DNA of 31,735 nucleotides. Origin: Planctomycetaceae bacterium (lineage in GTDB: Bacteria > Planctomycetota > Planctomycetia > Pirellulales > Pirellulaceae). The position numbers were made by a program, and so were the translations under genes. This document shows positions 24,146 through 31,735 of this stretch, in pieces (position 1 is the first letter of the stretch; every line of letters begins with the position of its first letter). The notes beneath the pieces were generated by a model. The model was not told the origin of the DNA, did no database searches, and saw nothing but the letters and a program-made list of their open reading frames with translations. The stretch lies in contig NYXM01000018.1 in assembly GCA_002685655.1 (NCBI GenBank), positions 1 through 31,735 on the forward strand. The letters are read 5' to 3'.

Positions 24146-24496
24146 TTAGTCCACGGGCTGTATCGTCGACGACATGGACCCTTGGCATTTTGCAATCAGC
24201 TGGTCCCGGCCGAAGGCGTGGATTTGGTCTCGCTTGAGTTCCGCGTGCTCGCGCGTCGTCGTGAGACAGACGACTTTGCCATTAGCATCCACGTCACAGG
24301 CAAGTTGATAGCCTTTTTCAACGGGAAAACCGAACAGTTCCTTGAGCATTCGGATCACGTAGTCGTAGGTATGATCGTCGTCATCCCACAGAACGACATG
24401 ATACCGTGGCTGGCGTTTCGGACTGTCACGACGGTCAGCCTGCTGCTTTTCTTTCGTCGTGGCTTCCGGCTGGGCCGTTGCGGAGGCTGCTTTCAT
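24146..24496 (-). CDS. clpS: ClpS-family adaptor with altered N-degron pocket
   Basis: ClpS delivers N-degron substrates to the ClpAP or ClpCP protease. The 116-residue product has a charged, disordered N-terminal 30 residues and the ClpS core from residue 31 (RYHVVLWDDDDHTYDYVIRM, then ELFGFPVEKGYQLACDVDANGK and TTTREHAELKRDQI). By hand alignment to E. coli ClpS, three substrate-pocket residues differ: N34 is D38 here, M40 is Y44 and H66 is D70. The D35-D36 pair is kept (D39-D40). This suggests changed specificity, as in ClpS2-type paralogues. It is divergent from the M20 peptidase gene; the clp ATPase is not in the window. Confidence 0.88.
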   Translation of the reverse strand: MKAASATAQPEATTKEKQQADRRDSPKRQPRYHVVLWDDDDHTYDYVIRMLKELFGFPVEKGYQLACDVDANGKVVCLTTTREHAELKRDQIHAFGRDQLIAKCQGSMSSTIQPVD

Positions 24497-24598
24497 GAAT
24501 AGGCCATCGAACAGTTGGTATGGCGATTTCTAATGACCGCCTGAGTGACTCTCGGTAGAAACACTCGACCGGGAATGGTCGGTTCGGACCCAGATCAT

Positions 24599-24604
24599 TA
24601 TATT
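24599..24604 (+). promoter_or_regulatory. Weak -10 candidate for the M20 peptidase gene
   Basis: TATATT lies about 30 bases before the peptidase ATG, in an AT-rich patch. The sequence 17 bases upstream (TGGTCG) is a poor -35 box. Confidence 0.3.
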
Positions 24605-24634
24605 GTATCGCTTGCCATTCTTGAAAGGAGAATC

Positions 24635-26008
24635 ATGTCCGAGTTGGAACAGTACTTGGGTGCTCAATGTTCGCAATTTGAAGAGGATCTTTGCGAACTG
24701 CTGCGAATCCGCAGCGTCAGTGCTGATAGCACGCATATTCCGGATGTTCGCCAGGCCGCCAATTGGATGATCGACCAGTTCCAGGACATGGGCTTGACCG
24801 TGGAGTTGGTCGAGACTAACGGGCACCCGATCGTGTACGCCGAATCTCCGGCAGTGGAAGGCGTCCCCGTCGCGTTGATCTACGGACATTATGATGTGCA
24901 ACCACCCGATCCACTGGACGAGTGGATTTCGCCGCCCTTCGAGCCGACTCGACGAGACGGAAACGTCTACGCCCGCGGCGCGACCGACGACAAAGGCCAA
25001 ATGCTCACCCACGTGAAGAGCGCGCAGGCCTGGCTGAAGGCTAATGGTGGTTTGCCGCTTCAGCTTAAGTTCGTGATCGAAGGCGAAGAAGAGATCGGCA
25101 GCGGGAACCTGATCACCTTCTTGCAGAATGAACAAGATCGGCTGGCCTGCGATGTCGTCGTGGTCAGCGACACGTCACAATTTGGACCGGGCCAACCGGC
25201 AATTACGTACGGCCTGCGTGGCATCGCCTACTATGAAATCCAACTGACCGGCCCCAAGCAAGATCTCCATTCGGGCTCTTTCGGGGGTGCTGTCACGAAT
25301 CCAGCCAACGCATTGGTCGAGATGTTGGCGAGCTTGATCGACGAAGATGGTCGCATCCAAGTACCCGGCTACTATGACGATGTTGTTCCGCTGACAGACA
25401 GTGAACGCCAGCAATTCGCTGCACTTCCTTTCGACGAAGGTCGATTCATGACGCAGCTTGGCGTAAAAGCGCTGGGTGGCGAAAAGAGCTACAGCACGTT
25501 GGAAAGGCGCTGGGCTCGGCCAACGTTTGACATCAATGGAATCTGGGGGGGTTACCAGGGTGAAGGGGCCAAGACCGTACTCCCCGGCCGCGCGAGTGCG
25601 AAGTTCAGTTTCCGACTCGTTCCTAATCAAGATCCCACTAAACTCACTGCCGCACTCCGCGATATGCTCGAATCCGTCTGCCCACCTGGCATCACGATGA
25701 ACCTGATTGATCATCATGGTGCCCCCGGTTTTCTCGTTCCGCTAGAGAGCCCGTACATCGGCGCAGCCGCCAGGGCGATCGAGCGTGGATTTGGCCATGC
25801 GCCCGTGTTTATTCGCGAAGGCGGTTCGATTCCTATCGTGACGAATTTCTCGGAGAGTCTCAACGCCGACGTTTTGTTGCTGGGCTGGGGCCTGAATGAC
25901 GACAATACTCATAGTCCCAATGAGAAATTCAGCTTGGCCGATTTTCATCGTGGCATCAAAGCGAGCACGCATTTGTGGCGTGAACTGAGCCGTATCGAAG
26001 TTTCCTGA
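24635..26008 (+). CDS. M20-family metallopeptidase (dipeptidase)
   Basis: The product is a cytoplasmic di-zinc peptidase of 457 residues. Catalytic-domain motifs are LIYGHYDVQPPDP (zinc-binding histidine and catalytic aspartate, near residue 85), YARGATDDKGQ (bridging aspartate), VIEGEEEIGSGN (general base glutamate with adjacent metal ligand) and VVVSDTSQFG. The lid domain begins near GLRGIAYYEIQLTGPKQDLH, and the last ligand region is WGLNDDNTHSPNEKFSL. AAAGGAGA ahead of ATG 24635 is one of the strongest ribosome binding sites in the window. The specific substrate cannot be read from sequence. serS follows after about 100 bases. Confidence 0.94.
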   Translation: MSELEQYLGAQCSQFEEDLCELLRIRSVSADSTHIPDVRQAANWMIDQFQDMGLTVELVETNGHPIVYAESPAVEGVPVALIYGHYDVQPPDPLDEWISPPFEPTRRDGNVYARGATDDKGQMLTHVKSAQAWLKANGGLPLQLKFVIEGEEEIGSGNLITFLQNEQDRLACDVVVVSDTSQFGPGQPAITYGLRGIAYYEIQLTGPKQDLHSGSFGGAVTNPANALVEMLASLIDEDGRIQVPGYYDDVVPLTDSERQQFAALPFDEGRFMTQLGVKALGGEKSYSTLERRWARPTFDINGIWGGYQGEGAKTVLPGRASAKFSFRLVPNQDPTKLTAALRDMLESVCPPGITMNLIDHHGAPGFLVPLESPYIGAAARAIERGFGHAPVFIREGGSIPIVTNFSESLNADVLLLGWGLNDDNTHSPNEKFSLADFHRGIKASTHLWRELSRIEVS

Positions 26009-26107
26009 GAATACGCCCTCTTGCGAGGCTTGCGTGCCCGCGATTCCCCATCAGAGGCTCACCAACCACGCACCCGAATAATCGCCTTACCCTGCACGGA
26101 TGACAAC

Positions 26108-27394
26108 ATGCTTGATCGCAAATTCATTTTGGAGAACGTCACCGCAATCAAACAGAACTGCGTCAATCGTGGTGTGACCGCCGATATCGACCTCTTGGTC
26201 GACCACGAAATGCAACGCCGTGCCAAGCTCAAACAGGTCGAAGAGCTGAACCGGCGCGCCAACGAAGTTTCCAAGTCGATTGGCAAAGCCAAGGACGAGG
26301 CCGAACGTGACGCGAGAAAAGAAGAAGGCCGCCAACTGCGGGGTCAAAAGGACGCAGCCCAAGCTGAACACGACCGGCTGGAGGCTTCCATCGGTGAATT
26401 GCAATTGGTGATTCCGAATATGTCGCACCCCGATGTGCCGGTCGGAGTCGATGACAAAGCCAACTTGGAAGTGCGTCGAGGCACGGCAGAAGTCCCCTGC
26501 TTCGACTTCACGCCGCTGGATCACGTCGATCTCGGCGTAAAACTCGACCTGATTGACCTGGAAGGCGGCGCGAGAACTTCTGGCCACGGATTCTATTTCC
26601 TGCGAAATGAAGCCGTCTTACTTGAGCTTGCCCTGCAACAGTTCATCATCACCAAACTGATGGGAAAAGGTTTCACACCCACGATTACGCCGGACTTGGC
26701 ACAAGATAGCATTCTGGAAGGCATCGGGTTCAATCCACGCGGACCGGAAACGCAGGTCTACAGCATCGAGGGCTCGAATCTCAGTTTGGTTGGCACGGCT
26801 GAGATTACCTTGGGTGGACTCTACGCCGGAGTCACTGTCGACGCCGAGGAATTGCCGATCAAACTTTGCGGAATCAGCCACTGCTTTCGTACCGAAGCCG
26901 GCGCGCATGGTCGAGCAACGCGTGGTATCTATCGAGTGCACCAGTTTACAAAAGTAGAGATGTTCGCCTTCACACTACCCGAGCAAAGCGATGAAATCCA
27001 TCAGCAACTTTGCGATATCGAATGCGAGATCTTTAACGAACTGGGCGTGCCGTTTCGTGTGGTTGACACGGCGACTGGCGACCTGGGCGGTCCGGCCTAT
27101 CGAAAGTACGACTTGGAAGCGTGGATGCCGGGCCGTGGTGAAGGCGGCAGTTGGGGGGAAATCACCAGCACGTCAAACTGCACGGACTATCAATCACGCC
27201 GCCTGAAAACGAAGTATAAACGCAAAGGCGAAAAAGGGACACAGTTCGTCCATACGCTCAACGGAACGGCTGTCGCGGCGGGACGTGCAATGATCGCCAT
27301 CTTGGAAAACAACCAACAAGCTGATGGTTCTGTCCTGGTGCCTAATGTACTCCAGCAGTGGGTAGGCAAGGAACGAATCGAGCCGAAGCGGTAA
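26108..27394 (+). CDS. serS: Seryl-tRNA synthetase
   Basis: The enzyme charges tRNA-Ser (and tRNA-Sec where present) with serine. The 428-residue product is full length: an N-terminal tRNA-binding coiled coil (about residues 30-105, with KQVEELNRRANEVSKSIGKA), then the class II core. Motif 2 reads ISHCFRTEAGAHGRATRGIY, VHQFTKVEMF follows, and motif 3 lies in VHTLNGTAVAAGRAMIAIL. EITSTSNCTDYQSRRLKTKY is also diagnostic. ATG 26108 starts at MLDRKFILEN, as in typical family members. It has no strong ribosome binding site. Confidence 0.98.
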   Translation: MLDRKFILENVTAIKQNCVNRGVTADIDLLVDHEMQRRAKLKQVEELNRRANEVSKSIGKAKDEAERDARKEEGRQLRGQKDAAQAEHDRLEASIGELQLVIPNMSHPDVPVGVDDKANLEVRRGTAEVPCFDFTPLDHVDLGVKLDLIDLEGGARTSGHGFYFLRNEAVLLELALQQFIITKLMGKGFTPTITPDLAQDSILEGIGFNPRGPETQVYSIEGSNLSLVGTAEITLGGLYAGVTVDAEELPIKLCGISHCFRTEAGAHGRATRGIYRVHQFTKVEMFAFTLPEQSDEIHQQLCDIECEIFNELGVPFRVVDTATGDLGGPAYRKYDLEAWMPGRGEGGSWGEITSTSNCTDYQSRRLKTKYKRKGEKGTQFVHTLNGTAVAAGRAMIAILENNQQADGSVLVPNVLQQWVGKERIEPKR

Positions 27395-27431
27395 TCGAGT
27401 CTTCGCGTGTCCAAAGAGAGGCAGCCGTTCC

Positions 27432-27449
27432 TAATCTCGATTGAGATTA
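27432..27449. terminator. Hairpin between convergent serS and dehydratase genes
   Basis: TAATCTC-GATT-GAGATTA has seven-base perfect arms and overlaps the stop codon of the minus-strand gene. It has no T-run and is AT-rich, so it is at best a weak bidirectional terminator. Confidence 0.3.
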
Positions 27450-28517
27450 AGAAACCGGTTCACCACCTCTGGCCGTGCTTGAAAACAAGTCCGGTGAAAC
27501 CGACACACCGAATCCACGTTCACTTGACGCCTGAATGACGCCGGCCGTGGCGACGGGCGCACCGGCTAGACAAGTAAACCACTGGCGTGGTGATTCGGCG
27601 AGCGGCTGCGGATCGAGTGCCGCAATGGCTGGCAGTGCAAAGGGTTCGCAGCCACGATGCGGACAAACTCGCACACCCGCCCGTCGCGCCATCTTGTAGA
27701 TTTCGATCAGCGTCGTCAGGCCGCCGCACCAGTTCACGTCGGGCTGCAACACCGCGTGCAATTGCTCGTCGATCAGCCGCTGAAAGCCGTCGGCCAGATA
27801 CTCATGTTCACCACCGGCAATTGGGACGGGGCTCTCCTTGACGAGTCTCGCATATCCCAGCAAATCATTGGGCGGCAACGGCTCTTCCAACCAAGTTACC
27901 CGAAACGGCGCGATCAACTCGGCAACGCGCAACGAAGTCTCGACGTCCCACCGTGCGAATGCGTCCAGCATGATCTCTGCGTCCTCGCCCAACTGCCGGC
28001 GCGTCTCTTCGACCAACCGTGCAATGGCTGTGGCGTCGGGCCGATCACCGAACCGTTCGACATGCAATTTGATGGCGCGATGCCCTGCATTCAGCGCCGC
28101 CTGGGCCGCCGTGTCGTCGAATACGGTCATGTAGGTTGGTAATCGACGGCGAACATCGAATTCGTCCGCCAGCAACGCCGCAACGCTTTGATCGCGCGAC
28201 TTGCCCCGCAGGTCCCACAATGCCAGATCGACGCCGCTGATCGCCATGACAACCAAGCCCTTCCGCCCGTAGAACGCGGTATGCCGGCACATTTCTTGGT
28301 GCAGCGATTCAACCGTTTCTGCATCTCGCCCGATCAGCAAATCGCGGATTACGGTCTGAATCACGTGCACCGCCGATGCACCACCACCGCCGACGCCATA
28401 GCCGCACAGGCCCGTGTCCGTCTGCACTTCAACTACGATCTGTCCGAGTTGCGTCCGCCAGTCATCGGGCGAGCCGGGCGTCGGCGGCTGAATAGCGCGA
28501 ATCTGGGTGATGACCAT
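27447..28517 (-). CDS. Enolase-superfamily dehydratase (mandelate racemase/muconate lactonizing type)
   Basis: The 356-residue product belongs to the mandelate racemase branch of the enolase superfamily, which abstracts a proton next to a carboxylate using a Mg2+ site. Likely metal ligands are D185 (MLDAFARWD), E211 (WLEEPLPPNDL) and E237 (IAGGEHE). D260 (LQPDVNWCGGLT) and H287 (CPHRGCEP) fit the Asp-His dyad. The combination GGEHE, LQPDVNWCGG and PHRG is closest by eye to sugar-acid dehydratases such as L-rhamnonate dehydratase, but the substrate is uncertain. The MutS-like gene ends 38 bases upstream, so the two may share a transcript. No sugar-catabolism genes are nearby. Confidence 0.9.
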   Translation of the reverse strand: MVITQIRAIQPPTPGSPDDWRTQLGQIVVEVQTDTGLCGYGVGGGGASAVHVIQTVIRDLLIGRDAETVESLHQEMCRHTAFYGRKGLVVMAISGVDLALWDLRGKSRDQSVAALLADEFDVRRRLPTYMTVFDDTAAQAALNAGHRAIKLHVERFGDRPDATAIARLVEETRRQLGEDAEIMLDAFARWDVETSLRVAELIAPFRVTWLEEPLPPNDLLGYARLVKESPVPIAGGEHEYLADGFQRLIDEQLHAVLQPDVNWCGGLTTLIEIYKMARRAGVRVCPHRGCEPFALPAIAALDPQPLAESPRQWFTCLAGAPVATAGVIQASSERGFGVSVSPDLFSSTARGGEPVS

Positions 28518-28555
28518 GCTTGTTCTTCAGAGGAAAAGGAAGTGTTCGATCGGTG

Positions 28556-30418
28556 TCAACTGGAAGCGTTTCCCAGACCGACGATTTCGAGCAACTTCAA
28601 CGCATTGGTGGTCGTTGCAACTCCTTCGCGCAGCCTGTAATCGAAGGTCATCGGATTCTCTGCATCGTGATCGTGCAACGTCTCGCGAAAATGAACGGGG
28701 CGAAACTGGCCGACCAACGCGTCACTGGCAGCCAGGTCTAGATCGTGTGTGGAAATAGCGCCGATCGCACCGTGCCGAACCAGATGTGACAACACGCGCA
28801 CAACGGCAATGCGACGTTCTTGCGAATTTGTCCCCTGCAGAATCTCATCCAGCAAGTAGACCAGCGTGCAGTCGGGGCGGCCGCCAAAGTCAACCGCCTG
28901 ATCGACGATTTCTTTCAGCCGCATGAGTTCGGCCATGTAGAACGAAACGCCGTCTTCCAGCGAATCACGCACGCGAATGCTGGTTGCCAGTTGAACAGGC
29001 GGCAGTCGTAGTTTGGACGCACAGACAGGTCCACCTGCCTGCGCCAGTACGATATTGACGCCGATTGACCGCAACAGTGTACTCTTGCCTGACATGTTCG
29101 ACCCTGTGATCAACAGAAACGATCCCGCCACGCCCACTTGAACATCATTGTTGACGCGCACCGCATCGGGAAGTAACGGATGTCCCAACCCTGACGCTTC
29201 GATCGACGTGGCCGCCGCATCAACCTCTGGAAAGGTCCACCTTGGATGATCGTACGCCAATGTGGCCAGCGAAGCCAATGACTCGAATTGACCGAGCGCC
29301 TCGAACCAATTTCTGGCATGTGCACCGCAGTCGCGCTGCCACTTTTCAAGCAGATTGAGAATATGGAAGTCGTACAGCAAGCCAGCTTGCAACGGCAAAT
29401 ACAGAAAAATGAACAACATCGCTGAATGGCTGATGTTCGCCAACTGCATCACAAATTGCAGATCACGCATACGACGCAGAACGCCGCCACCACGTTCAGT
29501 CGCCTCACGTTTGATCTCGGCCAACTTGCCGCTGGTTTCCGGCATCGAATACATCAGACGAAACATTTGCAGGTAACGGCGGACTTCCCCTTGCCTCGTA
29601 TTGACGCGTGCGAAGATGTCGTGAACATTGCCGGAAAACAGAACGCTGATCAAGATATTCGTCACAACCACGGCCAAGATAATCGCAAAACCAACATCGG
29701 GTGAGATCAACTGCACCAAACTAAGCAGGAAGGCCAACAGCCCTGTTGCTGGTACAATCCGACACAGCCAGATCAACCATGGTCGCTCGTGCAACCAGGC
29801 TGGACCACTCGCCCATTGCACGAATCGTTCTGTCGCGTCTCCGGCAAGCAGCCTCCCTTCCAGAACCAGCTCTTCGCGGAGAGCTTCACGGTTGATCAAT
29901 TCTGCGACCGCTTGCTGTCGAGCTTTGATTTCATCACAACTGGCAGGCTCGACGAGCCAGTCACGCAGAATATCTTTGCCTATCGGCGTGTTCGCACAGC
30001 TTACGAGTTGATACAGCGAGGCACGCCCAAACAGGTCCAGATCTGTTGCCGTTGCGACATGCCCATCTGGTGCCTTGATTGTTGGCGCAGGTAGTCGATC
30101 CCAAGCTCTAGCCAGGCGGGCCAACCCCTGGTCGTTGATCAATCGCAGATGCCGAGCTCGCTGCAATCGCCGGTCGACCGAGTCGTGATACGTGACCAGC
30201 GCCACGAAGCCAATCGCCGCGAAAACGCCGGGAAGGTACCACGGCTGGACGATCATCGTGATCCACCCTATGGCAAAGAATGCCGCAACAGTCAGGAAGA
30301 CCAGCACTCGCAAATGGGTGAGCTGGCGATCCTTCCGCGTAAGCTGCAGCTCGTCTGCCAAAAACATCTCTACCCGCAGGAGATAATGCGCTGCAATTGG
30401 ATCCGGATTGGATGGCAT
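28556..30418 (-). CDS. Membrane-anchored MutS-like ATPase
   Basis: The 620-residue product has the MutS C-terminal ATPase: Walker A GSNMSGKST (residues 439-447), VCASKLRLPPV, FYMAELMRLKEI and the Walker B-type LVYLLDEILQGTNSQER, then ISTHDLDLA. The mismatch-binding N-terminal domain of MutS is absent. Instead there are hydrophobic segments at about residues 38-76 (probably two helices), 215-262 (two) and one near 345. The lever region lies between them (LYQLVSCANTPIGKDILRDW). This fits a MutS-related group with membrane segments whose role is not established. AGG seven bases before ATG 30418 supports the start. It is divergent from tex. Confidence 0.9.
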   Translation of the reverse strand: MPSNPDPIAAHYLLRVEMFLADELQLTRKDRQLTHLRVLVFLTVAAFFAIGWITMIVQPWYLPGVFAAIGFVALVTYHDSVDRRLQRARHLRLINDQGLARLARAWDRLPAPTIKAPDGHVATATDLDLFGRASLYQLVSCANTPIGKDILRDWLVEPASCDEIKARQQAVAELINREALREELVLEGRLLAGDATERFVQWASGPAWLHERPWLIWLCRIVPATGLLAFLLSLVQLISPDVGFAIILAVVVTNILISVLFSGNVHDIFARVNTRQGEVRRYLQMFRLMYSMPETSGKLAEIKREATERGGGVLRRMRDLQFVMQLANISHSAMLFIFLYLPLQAGLLYDFHILNLLEKWQRDCGAHARNWFEALGQFESLASLATLAYDHPRWTFPEVDAAATSIEASGLGHPLLPDAVRVNNDVQVGVAGSFLLITGSNMSGKSTLLRSIGVNIVLAQAGGPVCASKLRLPPVQLATSIRVRDSLEDGVSFYMAELMRLKEIVDQAVDFGGRPDCTLVYLLDEILQGTNSQERRIAVVRVLSHLVRHGAIGAISTHDLDLAASDALVGQFRPVHFRETLHDHDAENPMTFDYRLREGVATTTNALKLLEIVGLGNASS

Positions 30419-30681
30419 TTGAAACCTATATCTGCTTCTCGTTACGGCCTGCTCGGGTACCGCAGGTGTGGTTCAGCGAATTGTGACAATTAGACGCCCA
30501 TGAGACCAGTGCCTCACACCTCGCCTTATCTTGTGGGTAAGACGGGTTGTGCTCCGTCCACATCTCGAATCGAGTGCAACTTCGACCCACCTAACGCCAA
30601 CCCGCAATTGCCGAATTCCGTTCAATCTGACATGCTTGTCTGCTGCATTATGCCCGCGCCAGTACAGAACCCACGACAAAT

Positions 30682-31735
30682 ATGACCACCACACCCACGA
30701 ACTGTTTCGATCTTGACCAGGTCATCGCACAAATCGCTGCAACACTCAAGGTCACTGCCGCGCAGGTACGCGCGACCATTGAGTTATTGGACGGCGGCAA
30801 TACGATTCCTTTCATCGCTCGCTACCGCAAAGAGGCAACCGAGGGTCTCGATGAGATCGCCCTGCGTGCCATCGAGGACGCGATTGGCAAGGCGCGCGAT
30901 CTGGCGCAGCGAAAAACAACCATTCTCAAGACGATTGACGACCAGGGCGCGTTGACTTCCGATCTCAAGCGGCAGATCGAGTCGGCGGCCGACAGACAAA
31001 CGCTCGAAGACCTTTACCTTCCCTACAAGCCCAAACGACGGACTCGAGCTGCCATCGCACGCGAACGTCGCCTGCAACCGTTGGCAGATCTTCTGCTGCA
31101 GCAGGATCCCCTGAATCGTCCTCGCGGTGACGTGCTGCGACCGTTCGTAAACCTGGAACTTGATGTTCCCGACGAAACAGCCGCGCTAAAGGGCGCGTGC
31201 GATATCGTGGCCGAGCAGTGGTCGGAAGACCTCGAAGTCCGTCGCTGGCTGACGGCGCAGGCCACTGACTTTGGAAAAGTCAGCTCTCGTGTAAAACGGG
31301 GAAAAAGGGAAGAAGGCAGCAAGTTCGAGATGTACTTCGAATTCGACGAGTCGCTAAAGCGAACTCCGTCGCACCGCTTGCTAGCAATGAAACGCGGCGA
31401 AACAGAAGGCATTTTGCGCGTCGGTATCACGTTGGACGAGCCATACGTCCTCGGCAAACTAAAGCCGCAATTGGCCCACAATCGACAATTTGCGTTTCAT
31501 CATGACCTACTTGAGACCGTAGTCGACTGTTATCAACGCTTGTTACTTCCCAGCATCGAGTCGTCGGTGCTGCAGGGCATGAAAGAGAAGGCTGATGAGG
31601 AAGCGATCGTCGTGTTTGGCAAGAACCTCCGTAAGCTCATGCTGGCACCGCCTGCCGGCCCCAAGGTGACAATTGGCATCGACCCGGGTTTTCGCACTGG
31701 CTGCAAAGTCGCCGTCGTGGACGGCACCGGAAAAT
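30682..31735 (+). CDS. tex: Tex-type RNA-binding transcription accessory protein, N-terminal part
   Basis: The first 351 residues are inside the window; the frame runs off the right edge. The N-terminal Tex domain shows VTAAQVRATIELLDGGNTIP, FIARYRKEATEGLDEIAL and LEDLYLPYKPKRRTRAAIAR. FEFDESLKRTPSHRLLAMKR follows. Near residue 330 the RNase H/YqgF-like domain begins (VTIGIDPGFRTGCKVAVVD). The helix-hairpin-helix and S1 domains would lie beyond the edge. Tex acts with nucleic acids and influences transcription. No clear ribosome binding site precedes the ATG. The 263-base divergent region to its left shows no well-scored promoter. Confidence 0.96.
   Translation, partial: MTTTPTNCFDLDQVIAQIAATLKVTAAQVRATIELLDGGNTIPFIARYRKEATEGLDEIALRAIEDAIGKARDLAQRKTTILKTIDDQGALTSDLKRQIESAADRQTLEDLYLPYKPKRRTRAAIARERRLQPLADLLLQQDPLNRPRGDVLRPFVNLELDVPDETAALKGACDIVAEQWSEDLEVRRWLTAQATDFGKVSSRVKRGKREEGSKFEMYFEFDESLKRTPSHRLLAMKRGETEGILRVGITLDEPYVLGKLKPQLAHNRQFAFHHDLLETVVDCYQRLLLPSIESSVLQGMKEKADEEAIVVFGKNLRKLMLAPPAGPKVTIGIDPGFRTGCKVAVVDGTGK

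Noticed and set aside
30419..30681. Strong divergent promoter pair between the MutS-like gene and tex
   Set aside because: Candidate hexamers such as TTGCCG and CATTAT do not pair at normal spacing on either strand.

Overview
The window looks like a chromosomal segment of a planctomycete, probably in or near the Pirellulales. This is inferred from gene content: a Tat-exported DUF1501 protein paired with a DUF1800 protein, a secreted protein with a short cysteine-histidine motif of the planctomycete cytochrome type, and genes for methanofuran-type C1 cofactor synthesis in an otherwise bacterial gene set. No phage, insertion sequence, CRISPR array, rRNA or tRNA gene was seen. Genes are tightly packed on both strands, and both edges cut genes (a two-component protein on the left, tex on the right).

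Layout. 1-5441 (+): the end of a protein with two receiver domains, then a three-gene set of a secreted DUF3352-like protein, DUF1800 and DUF1501. 5692-8123 (+): a TolC-like exported protein, a palindromic repeat and a tRNA-dihydrouridine synthase. 8256-9971 (-): an alanine/glycine:cation symporter. 10344-16185 (+): an iron-sulfur cluster assembly locus in the order sufR, nuoB, sufC, sufB, sufD and a Rieske-SufT fusion. 16275-19005 (+): three overlapping or closely spaced genes resembling mfnD, mfnF and mfnE of methanofuran synthesis. 19264-21432 (+): a hybrid histidine kinase that lacks the phospho-accepting histidine. 21466-24496 (-): a secreted protein with a CX4CH motif, mtaB and a divergent clpS. 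24635-27394 (+): an M20 peptidase and serS. 27447-30418 (-): an enolase-superfamily dehydratase and a membrane-anchored MutS-like ATPase. 30682-end (+): tex.

The most interesting region is 10074-19005. SufR is a predicted Fe-S sensing repressor. A similar motif (a T-rich arm, about 14-15 bases, then TCAAAAA) overlaps the -35 box of the predicted promoters of both sufR and the following nuoB-suf operon, which suggests one autoregulated circuit. A lone complex I subunit gene, nuoB, whose product carries a [4Fe-4S] cluster, is the first gene of that operon. The last suf gene fuses a Rieske [2Fe-2S] domain to a SufT domain and keeps a good internal ribosome binding site and ATG at the domain boundary, so it may give two proteins. 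SufS and SufE/SufU are not in the window. The mfn genes follow in the same direction and would serve the tetrahydromethanopterin-linked formaldehyde/formate pathway known from some planctomycetes and methylotrophs.
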